This document shows positions 35,351 to 44,230 of a stretch of 64,000 nucleotides of DNA, piece by piece. The stretch spans positions 131,830-195,829 of the forward strand of contig JAMLHB010000003.1 in NCBI GenBank assembly GCA_023957375.1, written 5' to 3'. The notes under the pieces were generated by a model. The model ran no database searches. It was not told where the DNA came from and worked only from the letters and a program-made list of their open reading frames with translations. Both the position numbers and the translations under genes were made by a program. Position 1 is the stretch's first letter. The number at the start of each line of letters is the position of its first letter. This DNA comes from Flavobacteriales bacterium. GTDB taxonomy: Bacteria > Bacteroidota > Bacteroidia > Flavobacteriales_F > PHOS-HE28.

Positions 35351-35592
35351 TTACAGGTCCAAGTCATCCAATGGGCTGCGGATCTTGCCAAGGGCTTTGG
35401 TGCTAACGTGGGTGTAGATCTCGGTGGTATTGCTCGAACTGTGCCCAACAAGGCCTGGATGTAGCGGAGGTCTGTGCCTTTCTCCAGGAGGTGGGTGGCG
35501 AGAATATTCCACAAGGTATGCACGGAAACGGGTTTTGCAATACCCGCCCGTTCCTTGGCCCGATGAAAGATGGCCTGTACATGTATGCTCAC
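35351..35592 (-). pseudogene. Tyrosine recombinase (integrase) C-terminal remnant, frameshifted
   Basis: The minus strand reads HVQAIFHRAKERAGIAKPVS, VHTLWNILATHLLEKGTDLR, YIQALLG, then after a one-base deletion near 35444 continues in another frame as HSSSNTTEIYTHVSTKALGK and IRSPLDDLDL to a TAA at 35351. This is the C-terminal third of an XerD-type integrase, including the nucleophile tyrosine in EIYTHVS. The catalytic HTLRH motif reads HTLWN, so both the arginine and the second histidine are lost. The N-terminal two thirds are absent. It sits between the cargo and the right junction repeat, as an island integrase would. Confidence 0.85.
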
Positions 35593-35620
35593 CCGAGATC
35601 AGGTGCGTGGACCAGAAGGA

Positions 35621-36079
35621 TCATAGCGGCCATGCCATTCCGCGCAACACGGCGATCACCACCGCATAGCGCGCGGCCTTGCCGATGAACATCAGCAGCA
35701 GCACCGGCCAAAGGCGGGCGCGGAACAAGCCCAAGGCGATGGCGATGGGGTCGCCGACAACCGGCAGCCAGCACAGCAGCGCGCACCAACTGCCATGGCG
35801 CCGCACCAGCACATGCCATCGTTCAGCCTTTCCGGGGTCCACCCGCAACCGGCGCATCAGCCTGCCTTCGGGGATCCAACGCCCAAGGCCGTAGTTCGTT
35901 ATGCCGCCCAGCGTATTGCCGATGCTGGCCGTAAGCAGCAAGGGCAGCGTGCCCCAGGGGCCCAAGGCCATGGCGGCAAGTAGCGCCTCCGAGCTGAACG
36001 GCAGGATGGTCGCAGCCAGGAAGCTGGCCAGGAAGAGTGCCGGCAGGCCGGCATTGGCCCAACCCGTGAAAAGCTCCAT
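35621..36079 (-). CDS. YqaA-like small membrane protein (DedA/VTT superfamily)
   Basis: 152 residues with several hydrophobic segments (LPALFLASFLAATILPFSSE, LLAAMALGPWGTLPLLLTAS) and the family's IGNTLGGITNYGLGRW and CWLPVVGDPIAIALGLFR motifs. Members are inner-membrane proteins of the VTT/DedA superfamily. Some DedA proteins act in lipid carrier or proton-linked transport; the YqaA group is uncharacterised. The last residues (VIAVLRGMAWPL) differ from the displaced copy at 30092 (VLALLRGW), consistent with replacement of the 3' end by the island. Confidence 0.85.
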   Translation of the reverse strand: MELFTGWANAGLPALFLASFLAATILPFSSEALLAAMALGPWGTLPLLLTASIGNTLGGITNYGLGRWIPEGRLMRRLRVDPGKAERWHVLVRRHGSWCALLCWLPVVGDPIAIALGLFRARLWPVLLLMFIGKAARYAVVIAVLRGMAWPL

Positions 36080-36129
36080 GGGGCGCGAAGTTCAGCGGAT
36101 CGGCACGCGATCGGCTAACCCAACCCGAA

Positions 36130-36822
36130 ATGATCTGTAAAATGCATAAAACAATCCTCGCCACCACCATCTTGTTGGCCAGCCTGTCCGCCTCTGCGCA
36201 GGAACGCTCTTATCCCGGCAACGTCGGTGGCAACATCGGCATGGGCATCCCCTTGACTGAATTCGCCGACACCTGGGGCAAGGACATGTTCACCCTTGGT
36301 GCGCACCTCACGCTCCCCGCGCGGCACATTCCGTTCCAATTGGGCGCTGGCTTCAATTACGCGGCCATGGGCGGTACGCGGCAGACGGTTCCGGTATCGG
36401 TGCCCAACCTGGCCGCCACCGAGGGCCGGCTGGCCGTGAAGGCCAAAGTGCTCAGCTACCATCTGCTGCTGCGTTTCAGCCCGTTCAAAGGCCACGTGCG
36501 TCCCTACGTGGACGGGCTTGCGGGCATTCGGCAATTCACCACCCAAAGCACCATCAAGGTGGAAGGGCTGCATGACCCCGTGCAGCGCGAACGCAATGCG
36601 AACGACTTCACCTTGAGCGCAGGTTGGGCCGCCGGCCTGATGATCGACCTCGGTGAATCGGCCTACTTCGAGGCGCGTGCCGAGCGTTTCTTCACCGGAA
36701 AGGCCAGCTACGTGGATCCCACCTCCATTGCAGTGGACGACCAGGGTGCACTGCAGTTCAACACCTTGGAAAGTGGAACGGGCACGCTGAACCTGTTGGT
36801 AGGCGTGGGTTTCCGGTTCTGA
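36130..36822 (+). CDS. Outer membrane beta-barrel protein
   Basis: 230 residues. Signal peptide KTILATTILLASLSASAQ. The mature protein alternates hydrophobic and polar residues in strands (NVGGNIGMGIPLTEFAD, PFQLGAGFNYAAMG, YHLLLRFSPFKGHVRPYVDG, LNLLVGVGFRF) and ends in phenylalanine, the usual outer-membrane insertion signal. It belongs to the small OmpW/OMP_b-brl-like barrels common in Bacteroidota; the role is unknown. Either ATG (36130 or 36142) gives the same mature protein. Confidence 0.8.
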   Translation: MICKMHKTILATTILLASLSASAQERSYPGNVGGNIGMGIPLTEFADTWGKDMFTLGAHLTLPARHIPFQLGAGFNYAAMGGTRQTVPVSVPNLAATEGRLAVKAKVLSYHLLLRFSPFKGHVRPYVDGLAGIRQFTTQSTIKVEGLHDPVQRERNANDFTLSAGWAAGLMIDLGESAYFEARAERFFTGKASYVDPTSIAVDDQGALQFNTLESGTGTLNLLVGVGFRF

Positions 36823-36917
36823 CGGAGCTGTCTGGCGCCACGCTTTGGGGCCCCTTTCCGGGCCACTCGCACCGCTTTGTTGGAAAAAGTGGTGAAAATC
36901 CGCTGACTTCCCCGGAA

Positions 36918-36944
36918 TTGTTCGGCTCTTGAAGGGTAAACTTG
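36918..36944 (+). promoter_or_regulatory. Probable purH promoter
   Basis: TTG at 36918, then a 16-base spacer and TAAACTTG at 36937-36944, one base from TAnnTTTG. The ATG is at 36962, 17 bases on. The spacer is shorter than the usual 19-20. Confidence 0.5.
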
Positions 36945-36961
36945 CGCAACCCTAGCCCGGC

Positions 36962-38518
36962 ATGGCAGAAGCCACCAAGCGCATCGAGCGTGCGCTGATC
37001 TCCGTATTCAACAAAGACGGCCTCGAACCCATGGTTCGTGAGCTTCACCGGCTTGGCGTTACCTTGTACAGCACCGGCGGCACGTGCAACTTCATTGAGG
37101 GCTTGGGCATCCCCGTGGTGCCCGTGGAAGAGCTGACGAACTTCCCCAGCATCTTGGGGGGACGGGTGAAAACACTGCATCCCAAGGTGTTCGGCGGCAT
37201 TTTGGCGCGCAGTGGCCTGAAGGAGGACCAGGAGCAGCTGCGTGAACATGCCATCCCGCCCATCGACCTGGTGGTCGTGGACCTGTACCCGTTCGAGGCC
37301 ACGGTGGCCGCAGGCGGCACGGAGCAGGAGATCATCGAGAAGATCGACATCGGCGGCGTGTCGCTGCTCCGTGCGGCGGCCAAAAACCACGCCGACGTGC
37401 TTGTGCTGCCGGCCCAGCGCTACTATGCCGAGGCGCTGCTGCTGATCAAAAGCCAGGACGGCGGCACCACAGCGGACCAGCGAAAGGCCTTTGCCCGGCA
37501 TGCCTTTGCGGAAACAGCCCATTACGACCGCGCCATCCATGGCTGGTTCAGCGGCTTCGATCCGGAAGCCGTTCTGCGCACTTGCACCGGCAACGAACCC
37601 GTCCACCCGCTGCGCTACGGCGAAAACCCCCATCAGCCCGCCAGCTTCATCGGCGACCTGGGTGCCCTGTTCGAACAGCTCGGGGGCAAGGAACTAAGCT
37701 ACAATAACCTGCTGGACCTGGATGCCGGCCTGGGCCTGATCGACGACCTGGCCACCCTGTGCAAAACCGGGGAGGAAGTGCCCTTTGCCATCCTGAAGCA
37801 CAACAATGCCTGCGGGGCCGCCATCCGGCCCACCGCGCTGCAGGCGTGGGAAACAGCCTTGGCTGGCGACCCGGTGAGCGCCTTTGGGGGCGTGCTGGTC
37901 ACCACCGCCACCATCGACGGGGACACGGCCAAGGCCATCGACCGTTTGTTCTTCGAGATCATTTGCGCGCCCGGCTACGACCCCGGTGCGCTGGAGATCT
38001 TGCGCCACAAGAAGAACCGCATCATACTGCGCCGCAAGCAAGCACGTATTCCGCCACGCCGCGTGCGCTCCGCCCTCAACGGCGTGCTGTCCCAATTGCC
38101 CGACCATTTGCGCGAGGGAGCGGCCGACATGCACACAGTGACCGCCAAGGCACCAACCGCGGCCGAACTGCGCGACTTGGTGTTTGCAAACGTACTGGTG
38201 AAACACACCAAGAGCAACGCCATCGTGCTGACCAAGAACGGGCAACTGCTGGGCAGCGGCACCGGCCAGACCAGCCGGGTGGACGCCCTGGAACAGGCCA
38301 TCGCCAAAGCCGCCAAGTTCAACTTCAACCTGCACGGGGCAGTGATGGCCAGTGATGCCTTCTTCCCCTTCCCCGATTGCGTAACCATCGGCGCAACCGC
38401 CGGCATCACGGCCATCGTACAACCCGGCGGAAGCATCCGCGACCAGGAAAGCACCGACGCGTGCAACAAGCTCGGCATCGCCATGTGCACCACCGGCAAC
38501 AGACACTTCAAACACTGA
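36962..38518 (+). CDS. purH: Bifunctional AICAR transformylase / IMP cyclohydrolase
   Basis: Carries out the last two steps of IMP synthesis: formyl transfer to AICAR and ring closure. 518 residues, full length. The N-terminal MGS-like cyclohydrolase domain shows LISVFNKDGLEPMVRELHRL, YSTGGTCNFIEGLGIPVVPV and the KTLHPKVFGGILAR motif. The transformylase domain shows HPLRYGENPHQPASFIG, the catalytic KHNNACGAA, DPVSAFGGVLV and the closing FFPFPDCVTIGATAGITAIV. It lies just upstream of the mre operon with a nine-base gap, so the two may share transcripts. Confidence 0.96.
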   Translation: MAEATKRIERALISVFNKDGLEPMVRELHRLGVTLYSTGGTCNFIEGLGIPVVPVEELTNFPSILGGRVKTLHPKVFGGILARSGLKEDQEQLREHAIPPIDLVVVDLYPFEATVAAGGTEQEIIEKIDIGGVSLLRAAAKNHADVLVLPAQRYYAEALLLIKSQDGGTTADQRKAFARHAFAETAHYDRAIHGWFSGFDPEAVLRTCTGNEPVHPLRYGENPHQPASFIGDLGALFEQLGGKELSYNNLLDLDAGLGLIDDLATLCKTGEEVPFAILKHNNACGAAIRPTALQAWETALAGDPVSAFGGVLVTTATIDGDTAKAIDRLFFEIICAPGYDPGALEILRHKKNRIILRRKQARIPPRRVRSALNGVLSQLPDHLREGAADMHTVTAKAPTAAELRDLVFANVLVKHTKSNAIVLTKNGQLLGSGTGQTSRVDALEQAIAKAAKFNFNLHGAVMASDAFFPFPDCVTIGATAGITAIVQPGGSIRDQESTDACNKLGIAMCTTGNRHFKH

Positions 38519-38527
38519 CAACCCGAC

Positions 38528-39556
38528 ATGGGCTGGTTCAACAGCTTTTTCACCCAGGAGATCGCCATCGACCTTGGCACGGCCAACACCCTGATCATCC
38601 ACAACGACAAGGTGGTGGTGGACGAGCCAAGCATTGTGGCCAAGGACCGTACCACCGGCAAGGTGATCGCCATCGGCCGGCAGGCCCAGCAGATGCATGG
38701 CAAGACCCATGAGAACATCAAAACCGTGCGCCCGCTGAAGGACGGCGTGATCGCCGACTTCCAGGCCGCCGAGGAGATGATCAAGGGCATGATCCGGATG
38801 ATCAATCCCGGACGGCAGTTGTTCACGCCCAACATCCGCATGGTGATCTGCATCCCCAGCGGCATCACCGAGGTGGAGAAGCGTGCGGTGAAGGACAGTG
38901 CCGAGCACGCCGGAGCCAAGGAAGTGTACTTGATCCACGAACCCATGGCCGCCGCCATCGGCATCGGCATTGATGTGGAGGAGCCCATGGGCAACATGAT
39001 CATCGACATCGGCGGGGGTACCTCGGAGATCGCCGTGATCGCCCTGGGCGGCATCGTGTGCGACAAGAACATCCGCGTGGCGGGCGATGAGTTCACCGAC
39101 GACATTGAGGAGTACATGCGCCGACAGCACAACATCCTGGTGGGCGAGCGCACGGCCGAGCAGATCAAGATCGAGGTGGGCAGTGCCTTGGTGGAGCTCG
39201 AAGAGCCCCCGGCGGACTATGCCGTACGCGGGCGCGACCTGATGACGGGCATCCCCAAGGAGATCGTGGTGACCTACTCGGAAATTGCACAGGCGCTGGA
39301 CAAATCCATCAGCAAGATCGAGGAGGCCATCCTGAGCGCGCTGGAAAGCACCCCGCCCGAGCTGAGCGCCGACATCTACCGCACGGGCATTTACCTGGCC
39401 GGCGGGGGCGCCCTGTTGCGCGGGCTGGACAAGCGCATCAGCATCAAGACCAAACTGCCCGTGCACGTGAGCGAAGACCCCCTGCGAGCCGTGGCCCGCG
39501 GCACCGGCATCGCCTTGCGCAACATCGACCGGTTCCAGTTCCTGATGCGCGAATAG
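38528..39556 (+). CDS. mreB: Rod shape-determining protein MreB
   Basis: Actin-like protein that forms membrane-bound filaments and guides elongation of the cell wall. 342 residues. The amphipathic N-terminus MGWFNSFF is followed by the phosphate-1 motif EIAIDLGTANTLI. The connect and phosphate-2 regions (NMIIDIGGGTSEIAVIALGG) and the adenosine motif (GIYLAGGGALLRGLD) are present. It heads the operon mreB-mreC-mreD-mrdA-rodA, with mreC 48 bases on. Confidence 0.97.
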   Translation: MGWFNSFFTQEIAIDLGTANTLIIHNDKVVVDEPSIVAKDRTTGKVIAIGRQAQQMHGKTHENIKTVRPLKDGVIADFQAAEEMIKGMIRMINPGRQLFTPNIRMVICIPSGITEVEKRAVKDSAEHAGAKEVYLIHEPMAAAIGIGIDVEEPMGNMIIDIGGGTSEIAVIALGGIVCDKNIRVAGDEFTDDIEEYMRRQHNILVGERTAEQIKIEVGSALVELEEPPADYAVRGRDLMTGIPKEIVVTYSEIAQALDKSISKIEEAILSALESTPPELSADIYRTGIYLAGGGALLRGLDKRISIKTKLPVHVSEDPLRAVARGTGIALRNIDRFQFLMRE

Positions 39557-39604
39557 GGCCGGGTCAACGATCCGGTCCTGCGCGAACGATGACGAGCCAG
39601 GAAC

Positions 39605-40432
39605 ATGCGCGATCTCTTCCGCTTCTTCTTCCGCCAGCGCAACAACCTGCTCTTCCTGGCCCTGATGGCCCTGTCCATGTACCTGCTCATCAATGGCAAC
39701 ATGCACCAGCGCGCACAGGCCATCAGCAGCAGCAATGCCGTTATCGGCCAGCTGTACAGCGTACGCAACGAAGTGGCCGAATACGCCGGCCTGCGTGAGG
39801 TGAACCGCCGCTTGGCCGCAGCCCTGGCCGCCGAGCGCAACCTGCGTTACAGCCTGCCCCTGCGGGCGGACAGTGCCCCGCCCGACACCGACAGTACCGG
39901 CCTGCAGACCTACCGCTTCATTACCGCCCACGTGATCAACGGCACCGTGCACAAGGAACGCAATTACATCACCTTGGGCAGCGGCTCCCTGGCCGGTATC
40001 CGGCCGGACATGGGCGTGATCGGCATGGACGGGCTGGTGGGCATCGTGCGCGAGGTGAGCCCCCATTTCGCCCTGGTGACCAGCGTGCTCGGAAATGAAT
40101 TCCGCACCAGCGTGCGCCTGAAACGCACCGGCCACTTCGGCCTGTTGACCTGGGATACAGGCGACCCGGCCACTGCCTCGCTCACCGACGTGGCCAACCA
40201 CGTACCGGTGTCGCCGGGCGACACCGTGGTCACCGGCGGCAACGACGGCATCTTCCCCCCGGACATCATGGTGGGCACCGTAACCAACGTGGACGATGAC
40301 CCTTCCAGCAACTTCCACGGCATCAAGGTCCACCTTAGCGAGGACCTGTCCCGGGCCGCGTATGTGCATGTGGTTTCGGACCTGCTGAAGGCCGAACGCG
40401 ATACCCTGCAAGCCAAGGTTGCCCAGCCATGA
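39605..40432 (+). CDS. mreC: Cell shape-determining protein MreC
   Basis: Periplasmic scaffold of the elongasome, linking MreB to PBP2 and RodA. 275 residues. A membrane anchor lies at residues of about 12 to 32 (NNLLFLALMALSMYLLINGN). A coiled-coil stretch follows (EYAGLREVNRRLAAALAAER). The beta-domain shows the family's YITLGSGSLAGIRPDMGVIG, GLVGIVREVSPHFALVTSVL and VVTGGNDGIFPPDIMVGTV. Its stop overlaps the mreD start by four bases (ATGA). Confidence 0.94.
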   Translation: MRDLFRFFFRQRNNLLFLALMALSMYLLINGNMHQRAQAISSSNAVIGQLYSVRNEVAEYAGLREVNRRLAAALAAERNLRYSLPLRADSAPPDTDSTGLQTYRFITAHVINGTVHKERNYITLGSGSLAGIRPDMGVIGMDGLVGIVREVSPHFALVTSVLGNEFRTSVRLKRTGHFGLLTWDTGDPATASLTDVANHVPVSPGDTVVTGGNDGIFPPDIMVGTVTNVDDDPSSNFHGIKVHLSEDLSRAAYVHVVSDLLKAERDTLQAKVAQP

Positions 40433-40950
40433 TCGCCACCATCCTCAACCAGGTCCTTGCGTTCGTGGCCCTCGTGCTGATGCAGGCCATGGTGCTCGAC
40501 CACCTGGACCTGGCGAACGGCTGGGTGGTGCCCTACCTCTATGTGTTCTTTCTCATTGCCCTGCCTTTCAACACCCCCCCTTGGGCCACCCTGCTGCTGG
40601 GCTTTGCGCTGGGCATGGCCATGGATTTCTTCACCAGCACGCCCGGCATGCACGCCAGCGCCTGCACCCTGATGGCGTTCGTACGCCTGCTGATGCTGCG
40701 CCTACTGGCCCCGCGCGACGGTTACGACCCCCTGAAGCGGCCCATCGTGGCCCACATGGGGATGGCCTGGTACATCACCTTTGCCTCCGCCCTCATCCTT
40801 GCGCACCATTTGTGGCTTTTCTTCGTTGAGGTTTACCGCTTCGACAACTTTCCCTCCACATTCCTGCGCGCCGTGATGAGCGCTGCGGCCACGCTGCTGC
40901 TCTGCCTGCTGGCCCAAGCGCTCACCACACGCGCTACCCGCCTGCAATGA
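40429..40950 (+). CDS. mreD: Rod shape-determining protein MreD
   Basis: Integral membrane partner of MreC. 173 residues with about five hydrophobic helices (NQVLAFVALVLMQAMVLDHL, YLYVFFLIALPFNTPPWAT, LLLGFALGMAMDFFTSTPGM). The DFFTSTPGMHAS segment is typical of the family. Start and stop overlap the neighbouring genes by four bases each, which indicates translational coupling across mreC-mreD-mrdA. Confidence 0.88.
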   Translation: MIATILNQVLAFVALVLMQAMVLDHLDLANGWVVPYLYVFFLIALPFNTPPWATLLLGFALGMAMDFFTSTPGMHASACTLMAFVRLLMLRLLAPRDGYDPLKRPIVAHMGMAWYITFASALILAHHLWLFFVEVYRFDNFPSTFLRAVMSAAATLLLCLLAQALTTRATRLQ

Positions 40951-42794
40951 ACCTCGATGAACGCAAGTACGTCCTGATCGGCGGGGTGCTGTTCATCTGC
41001 GTCGTGTTCGTGCTGCGCTTGTTCTGGATCCAAGTGGTGGACCAGCACTGGGCGGCACGCGCGGCCGACATCAGCGAGCGCAAGATCACCGTGTTCCCTT
41101 CGCGCGGCCTCATCATCGACCGCCATGGGGAGCTCTTGGTGGCCAATACGCCCGTGTATGACATCATGGTGGTTCCGCGCGAGGTGAAGGGCCTGGACAC
41201 CCTGGGCCTGTCGCAGCTGCTCAATGTGCCCATGGACCAGGTGCGGGAACGTCTGCGCAAAGCGGCGGAATACTCCGTTTGGAAGCCCAGCGAATTTGAA
41301 AAACAGATCACCGCCGGCCAGTATGCCGCCATCTCGGTGCAGCTGTACAAGTACCCCGGCTTTTACGCCCAGAGCCGCACGCTGCGCACCTACCCCCCCC
41401 ACGTGGGCGCCCACATGCTGGGCTACATCAGCGAGGTAAACGCACGGCAGGTGGAGCGCGACCCCTACTACAAGCCCGGCGACATGATCGGGGTGGGCGG
41501 ACTGGAGAGCTACTACGAAAAGGAACTGCGCGGCCGGCGCGGCGTGAAGTACGTGGTGGTGGACGTGCACAACAACATCCAGGGTTCGTTCAACGGAGGG
41601 GAGTTCGACACCTTGGCGCACGCGGGCAAGAACCTATATACCTCCATCGACCTGCAACTGCAGTCCTTGGGTGAGCGGTTGATGCAGCACAAAAAGGGCA
41701 GCATTGTGGCACTGGACCCCAAGACCGGGGAAGTGCTGGCCCTAGTGAGCTCCCCGGCCTACGACCCGGAACTGCTCACCGGGCGGGTGCGCAACAGCAA
41801 CTACCGCATCCTGCAGCAGGATTCCCTTCGGCCGCTGTTCGACCGGGCCCTGCAGGCCCAATACCCGCCCGGTTCCATCTTCAAGCTGGCCCAGGCGGCC
41901 ATCGCTTTGCAGGAAGGCGTGATCAACCTCAACACGGGTTTCCCGTGCAACAAAGCCCTGGTGGGGTGCCACAACCATCCGTACGCCGCCAATGTGGAGC
42001 AGGCCGTGCAGTTCTCCTGCAACCCCTACTTCTACCAGGTCTTCAAGCGCGAAGTGGAGCAGGGCGCGGCCAAGAACCGCTTTGAGGATGCGGCGCTGGG
42101 GTTGGCCAAATGGAAGACGGCCATGGAAAGCTTCGGGCTGGGCCACCCCCCGCACTTGGACCTGCCCGCCGTAAAGGGGGGAAGCATACCGGGGGTAAGC
42201 TTCTACAACCGCATCTACGGGGAGAAAGCCTGGTCGTTCAGCACCATCTATTCGCTCAGCATCGGCCAAGGGGAAGTGTTGGTGGCCCCGGTTCAAATGG
42301 CCAACCTGGCCGCCATCTTCGCCAACAGGGGCTACTACTACGACCCGCATCTGGTGCGGGCCATCGGCTCGCCGGACAGCCTGAACATGCACGTGCAGCG
42401 GCACCACACCATGGTGGACGACCAGTGGTTCCCCCCCTTGGTGGAAGGCATGCGCCGCGTGGTGAACGAGCCGGGCGGCACCGCGCGCCAGGCACGGATA
42501 CCCGGCATTACCGTGTGCGGGAAGACAGGCACGGCACAAAACCCGCATGGCAAGGACCACGCCGTGTTCATCGCCTTTGCGCCCATGGACGACCCGAAGA
42601 TCGCCATCGCCGTGTACGTGGAAAACTCAGGCTTCGGCGGCACCTGGGCAGCACCCATCGCCAGCCTGTGCATGGAGCAGTACCTCACGGACACCATCAC
42701 CCGGCCCGACCTGATGCAGCGCATGCTGGAGGCCGACCTGATCGCCACCGAGGGCAACTACACCAAGTTCGTCAGCAAACGGCGCAAGCAATGA
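40947..42794 (+). CDS. mrdA: Penicillin-binding protein 2 (transpeptidase of the elongasome)
   Basis: Crosslinks peptidoglycan during elongation, working with the glycosyltransferase RodA. 615 residues. One N-terminal membrane anchor (YVLIGGVLFICVVFVLRLFW). The dimerisation domain includes SRGLIIDRHGELLVANTPVY. The transpeptidase motifs are SxxK in PPGSIFKLAQAAIAL, an SxN-type motif near TIYSLSIGQGE, and KTGT in VCGKTGTAQNPHGK. It overlaps mreD and rodA by four bases (ATGA) at both ends. Confidence 0.95.
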   Translation: MNLDERKYVLIGGVLFICVVFVLRLFWIQVVDQHWAARAADISERKITVFPSRGLIIDRHGELLVANTPVYDIMVVPREVKGLDTLGLSQLLNVPMDQVRERLRKAAEYSVWKPSEFEKQITAGQYAAISVQLYKYPGFYAQSRTLRTYPPHVGAHMLGYISEVNARQVERDPYYKPGDMIGVGGLESYYEKELRGRRGVKYVVVDVHNNIQGSFNGGEFDTLAHAGKNLYTSIDLQLQSLGERLMQHKKGSIVALDPKTGEVLALVSSPAYDPELLTGRVRNSNYRILQQDSLRPLFDRALQAQYPPGSIFKLAQAAIALQEGVINLNTGFPCNKALVGCHNHPYAANVEQAVQFSCNPYFYQVFKREVEQGAAKNRFEDAALGLAKWKTAMESFGLGHPPHLDLPAVKGGSIPGVSFYNRIYGEKAWSFSTIYSLSIGQGEVLVAPVQMANLAAIFANRGYYYDPHLVRAIGSPDSLNMHVQRHHTMVDDQWFPPLVEGMRRVVNEPGGTARQARIPGITVCGKTGTAQNPHGKDHAVFIAFAPMDDPKIAIAVYVENSGFGGTWAAPIASLCMEQYLTDTITRPDLMQRMLEADLIATEGNYTKFVSKRRKQ

Positions 42795-44110
42795 GCCAAC
42801 GGGACAGCATATGGCGCAACATGGACAAGCCGCTGGTGCTGATGTACCTGCTGCTGATGGCCATGGGCTGGGCCAACATCTACAGCGCCGCCTACGACCC
42901 CGAGCACGCCAACCTCTTCGACCGCGCCCGCGAATACGGCGCACAGAGCGTGTGGATCGTGGCCTCGCTGCTGATCGGTGCCGCCATGCTGCTGGTGCGC
43001 GGCGAGTTCATCCGCAACCTGGCCTACCCCGTTTACGCCTTCGTGCTGCTGCTGCTGGTGCTGGTGCTGCTGGTGGGCCGCGAGGTGAACGGTGCCAAGG
43101 CCTGGTTCGGCGTGGGCGGCTTCGGCATCCAGCCGGCCGAGTTCAGCAAGTTCGCCACTTCCTTGGCGCTTTCCAGTTACCTCAGCGGGCTGAAGACCCT
43201 CAAGGAGGCGCGCTCCCGGGTGGTGGCCGCAACACTGATCCTGCTGCCCGTGGGCCTGATTATGCTGCAGCCCGACACCGGCACCGCCTTGGTGAGCGCG
43301 GCCTTTGTGCTGGTGCTCTACCGCGAGGGCCTGTCGGGTAACATCCTGTTGATCGCCATCCTGGCCGCCATCCTCGTGGTGCTTTCGTTGATCATGAAGG
43401 AATCGGTGTATTCCATCCCGTTCACCGGCACGGAGGTCCACGGGCAATACTTCCTGATCTTCCTGTTGGCGGTGTTCTGCCTGCTCATCTTCCTGTTCGT
43501 GCGCAAGTTCGTTCTCAAGCACCGCCGCAAGCGCATCTATGTGTACCTGCTCGCCGTGCTGCTGGGGTCGGCCGCCTTCATCAGCAGTGTCGACCACCTG
43601 GTGGACCGCATGCCCGCACACCAGCAAACGCGCATCCGGGTGCTGCTCGGGCTGGAGTATGATCCGCGCGGGTTCGGGTACAACGTGGAGCAAAGCAAGA
43701 CGGCCATCGGCAGCGGAGGCTTGCTGGGCAAGGGTTTCCTGAACGGCACCTTCACCAAGTACAAGTACGTGCCCATGCAAAGCACCGATTTCATTTTTTG
43801 CACCGTGGGCGAGGAATGGGGCTTCGTGGGGTCGGCCGTGGTGGTGCTGCTCTTCGGGGCGCTCATCCTGCGCTGTATCCAGATCAGCGACCGCCAACGG
43901 TCGCGCTTCACGCGGATCTACGCCTATTGCGTGGCCAGCATCTTCTTCCTGCACCTGATGATCAACGTAGGCATGGCCATCGGGCTGGCCCCGGTGATCG
44001 GCATTCCACTGCCCTTCTTCAGCTACGGGGGCAGTTCGCTCATCGGGTTCACCATCCTGCTGGCCATCCTGGTGCGCTTGGATGCTGAGCGGCTCGAAGT
44101 GCTGCGGTAG
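42791..44110 (+). CDS. rodA: Peptidoglycan glycosyltransferase RodA
   Basis: SEDS-family polymerase that extends glycan strands from lipid II. 439 residues with about ten membrane helices. Diagnostic segments: GAKAWFGVGGFGIQPAEFSK, MLQPDTGTALVSAAFVLVL, GLLGKGFLNGTFTKYKYVPM, DFIFCTVGEEWGFVGS and IGIPLPFFSYGGSSLIGFTI. The WFGVGGFGIQPAEFSK loop holds the conserved residues near the catalytic site. The start is the ATG at 42791 overlapping the mrdA stop; the longer frame from 42110 is a shadow of mrdA. Confidence 0.95.
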   Translation: MSQRDSIWRNMDKPLVLMYLLLMAMGWANIYSAAYDPEHANLFDRAREYGAQSVWIVASLLIGAAMLLVRGEFIRNLAYPVYAFVLLLLVLVLLVGREVNGAKAWFGVGGFGIQPAEFSKFATSLALSSYLSGLKTLKEARSRVVAATLILLPVGLIMLQPDTGTALVSAAFVLVLYREGLSGNILLIAILAAILVVLSLIMKESVYSIPFTGTEVHGQYFLIFLLAVFCLLIFLFVRKFVLKHRRKRIYVYLLAVLLGSAAFISSVDHLVDRMPAHQQTRIRVLLGLEYDPRGFGYNVEQSKTAIGSGGLLGKGFLNGTFTKYKYVPMQSTDFIFCTVGEEWGFVGSAVVVLLFGALILRCIQISDRQRSRFTRIYAYCVASIFFLHLMINVGMAIGLAPVIGIPLPFFSYGGSSLIGFTILLAILVRLDAERLEVLR

Positions 44111-44174
44111 GGATGCACCACTGCCGTTCCCTGTTGGGGGCATCCCCCTCCGGCAACCGGTAGGCCTTAATAAA

Positions 44175-44205
44175 GAAGGGCGACCCGCCGAGTGGGCCGC
44201 CCTTC
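44175..44205. terminator. Hairpin between rodA and the convergent foldase gene
   Basis: GAAGGGCG (44175-44182) pairs with CGCCCTTC (44198-44205), with further CCC/GGG pairing inside. A short A/T-rich flank (AATAAA) precedes it. It lies between two convergent genes and probably serves both directions. Confidence 0.65.
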
Positions 44206-44230
44206 CGGGTTCTGTTGTACGGATCGGAGC

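Larger units (their letters stand above)
30116..35719. mobile_element. AT-rich genomic island inserted at the 3' end of a yqaA-like gene
   Basis: The 63-base near-identical direct repeats at 30116-30178 and 35657-35719 bound about 5.5 kb. From about 30.3 to 35.2 kb the sequence is strongly AT-rich, unlike both flanks, with matching AT-rich codon use. Just inside the right repeat is a decayed tyrosine integrase (35351-35592). Cargo: a 45-residue peptide gene, a terminator, and a four-gene operon on the minus strand. The intact yqaA-like gene on the right takes its 3' end from the island side, and the displaced end lies on the left. Origin from a low-GC relative is inferred from composition. 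Confidence 0.75.

Noticed and set aside
37694-40411. A 905-codon minus-strand frame across purH, mreB and mreC
   Set aside because: Antisense shadow of three well-identified core genes; the translation is His/Val/Ala-rich noise.
42110-42790. Upstream extension of the rodA frame
   Set aside because: It overlaps mrdA in another frame; rodA homology begins at the ATGA overlap at 42791.
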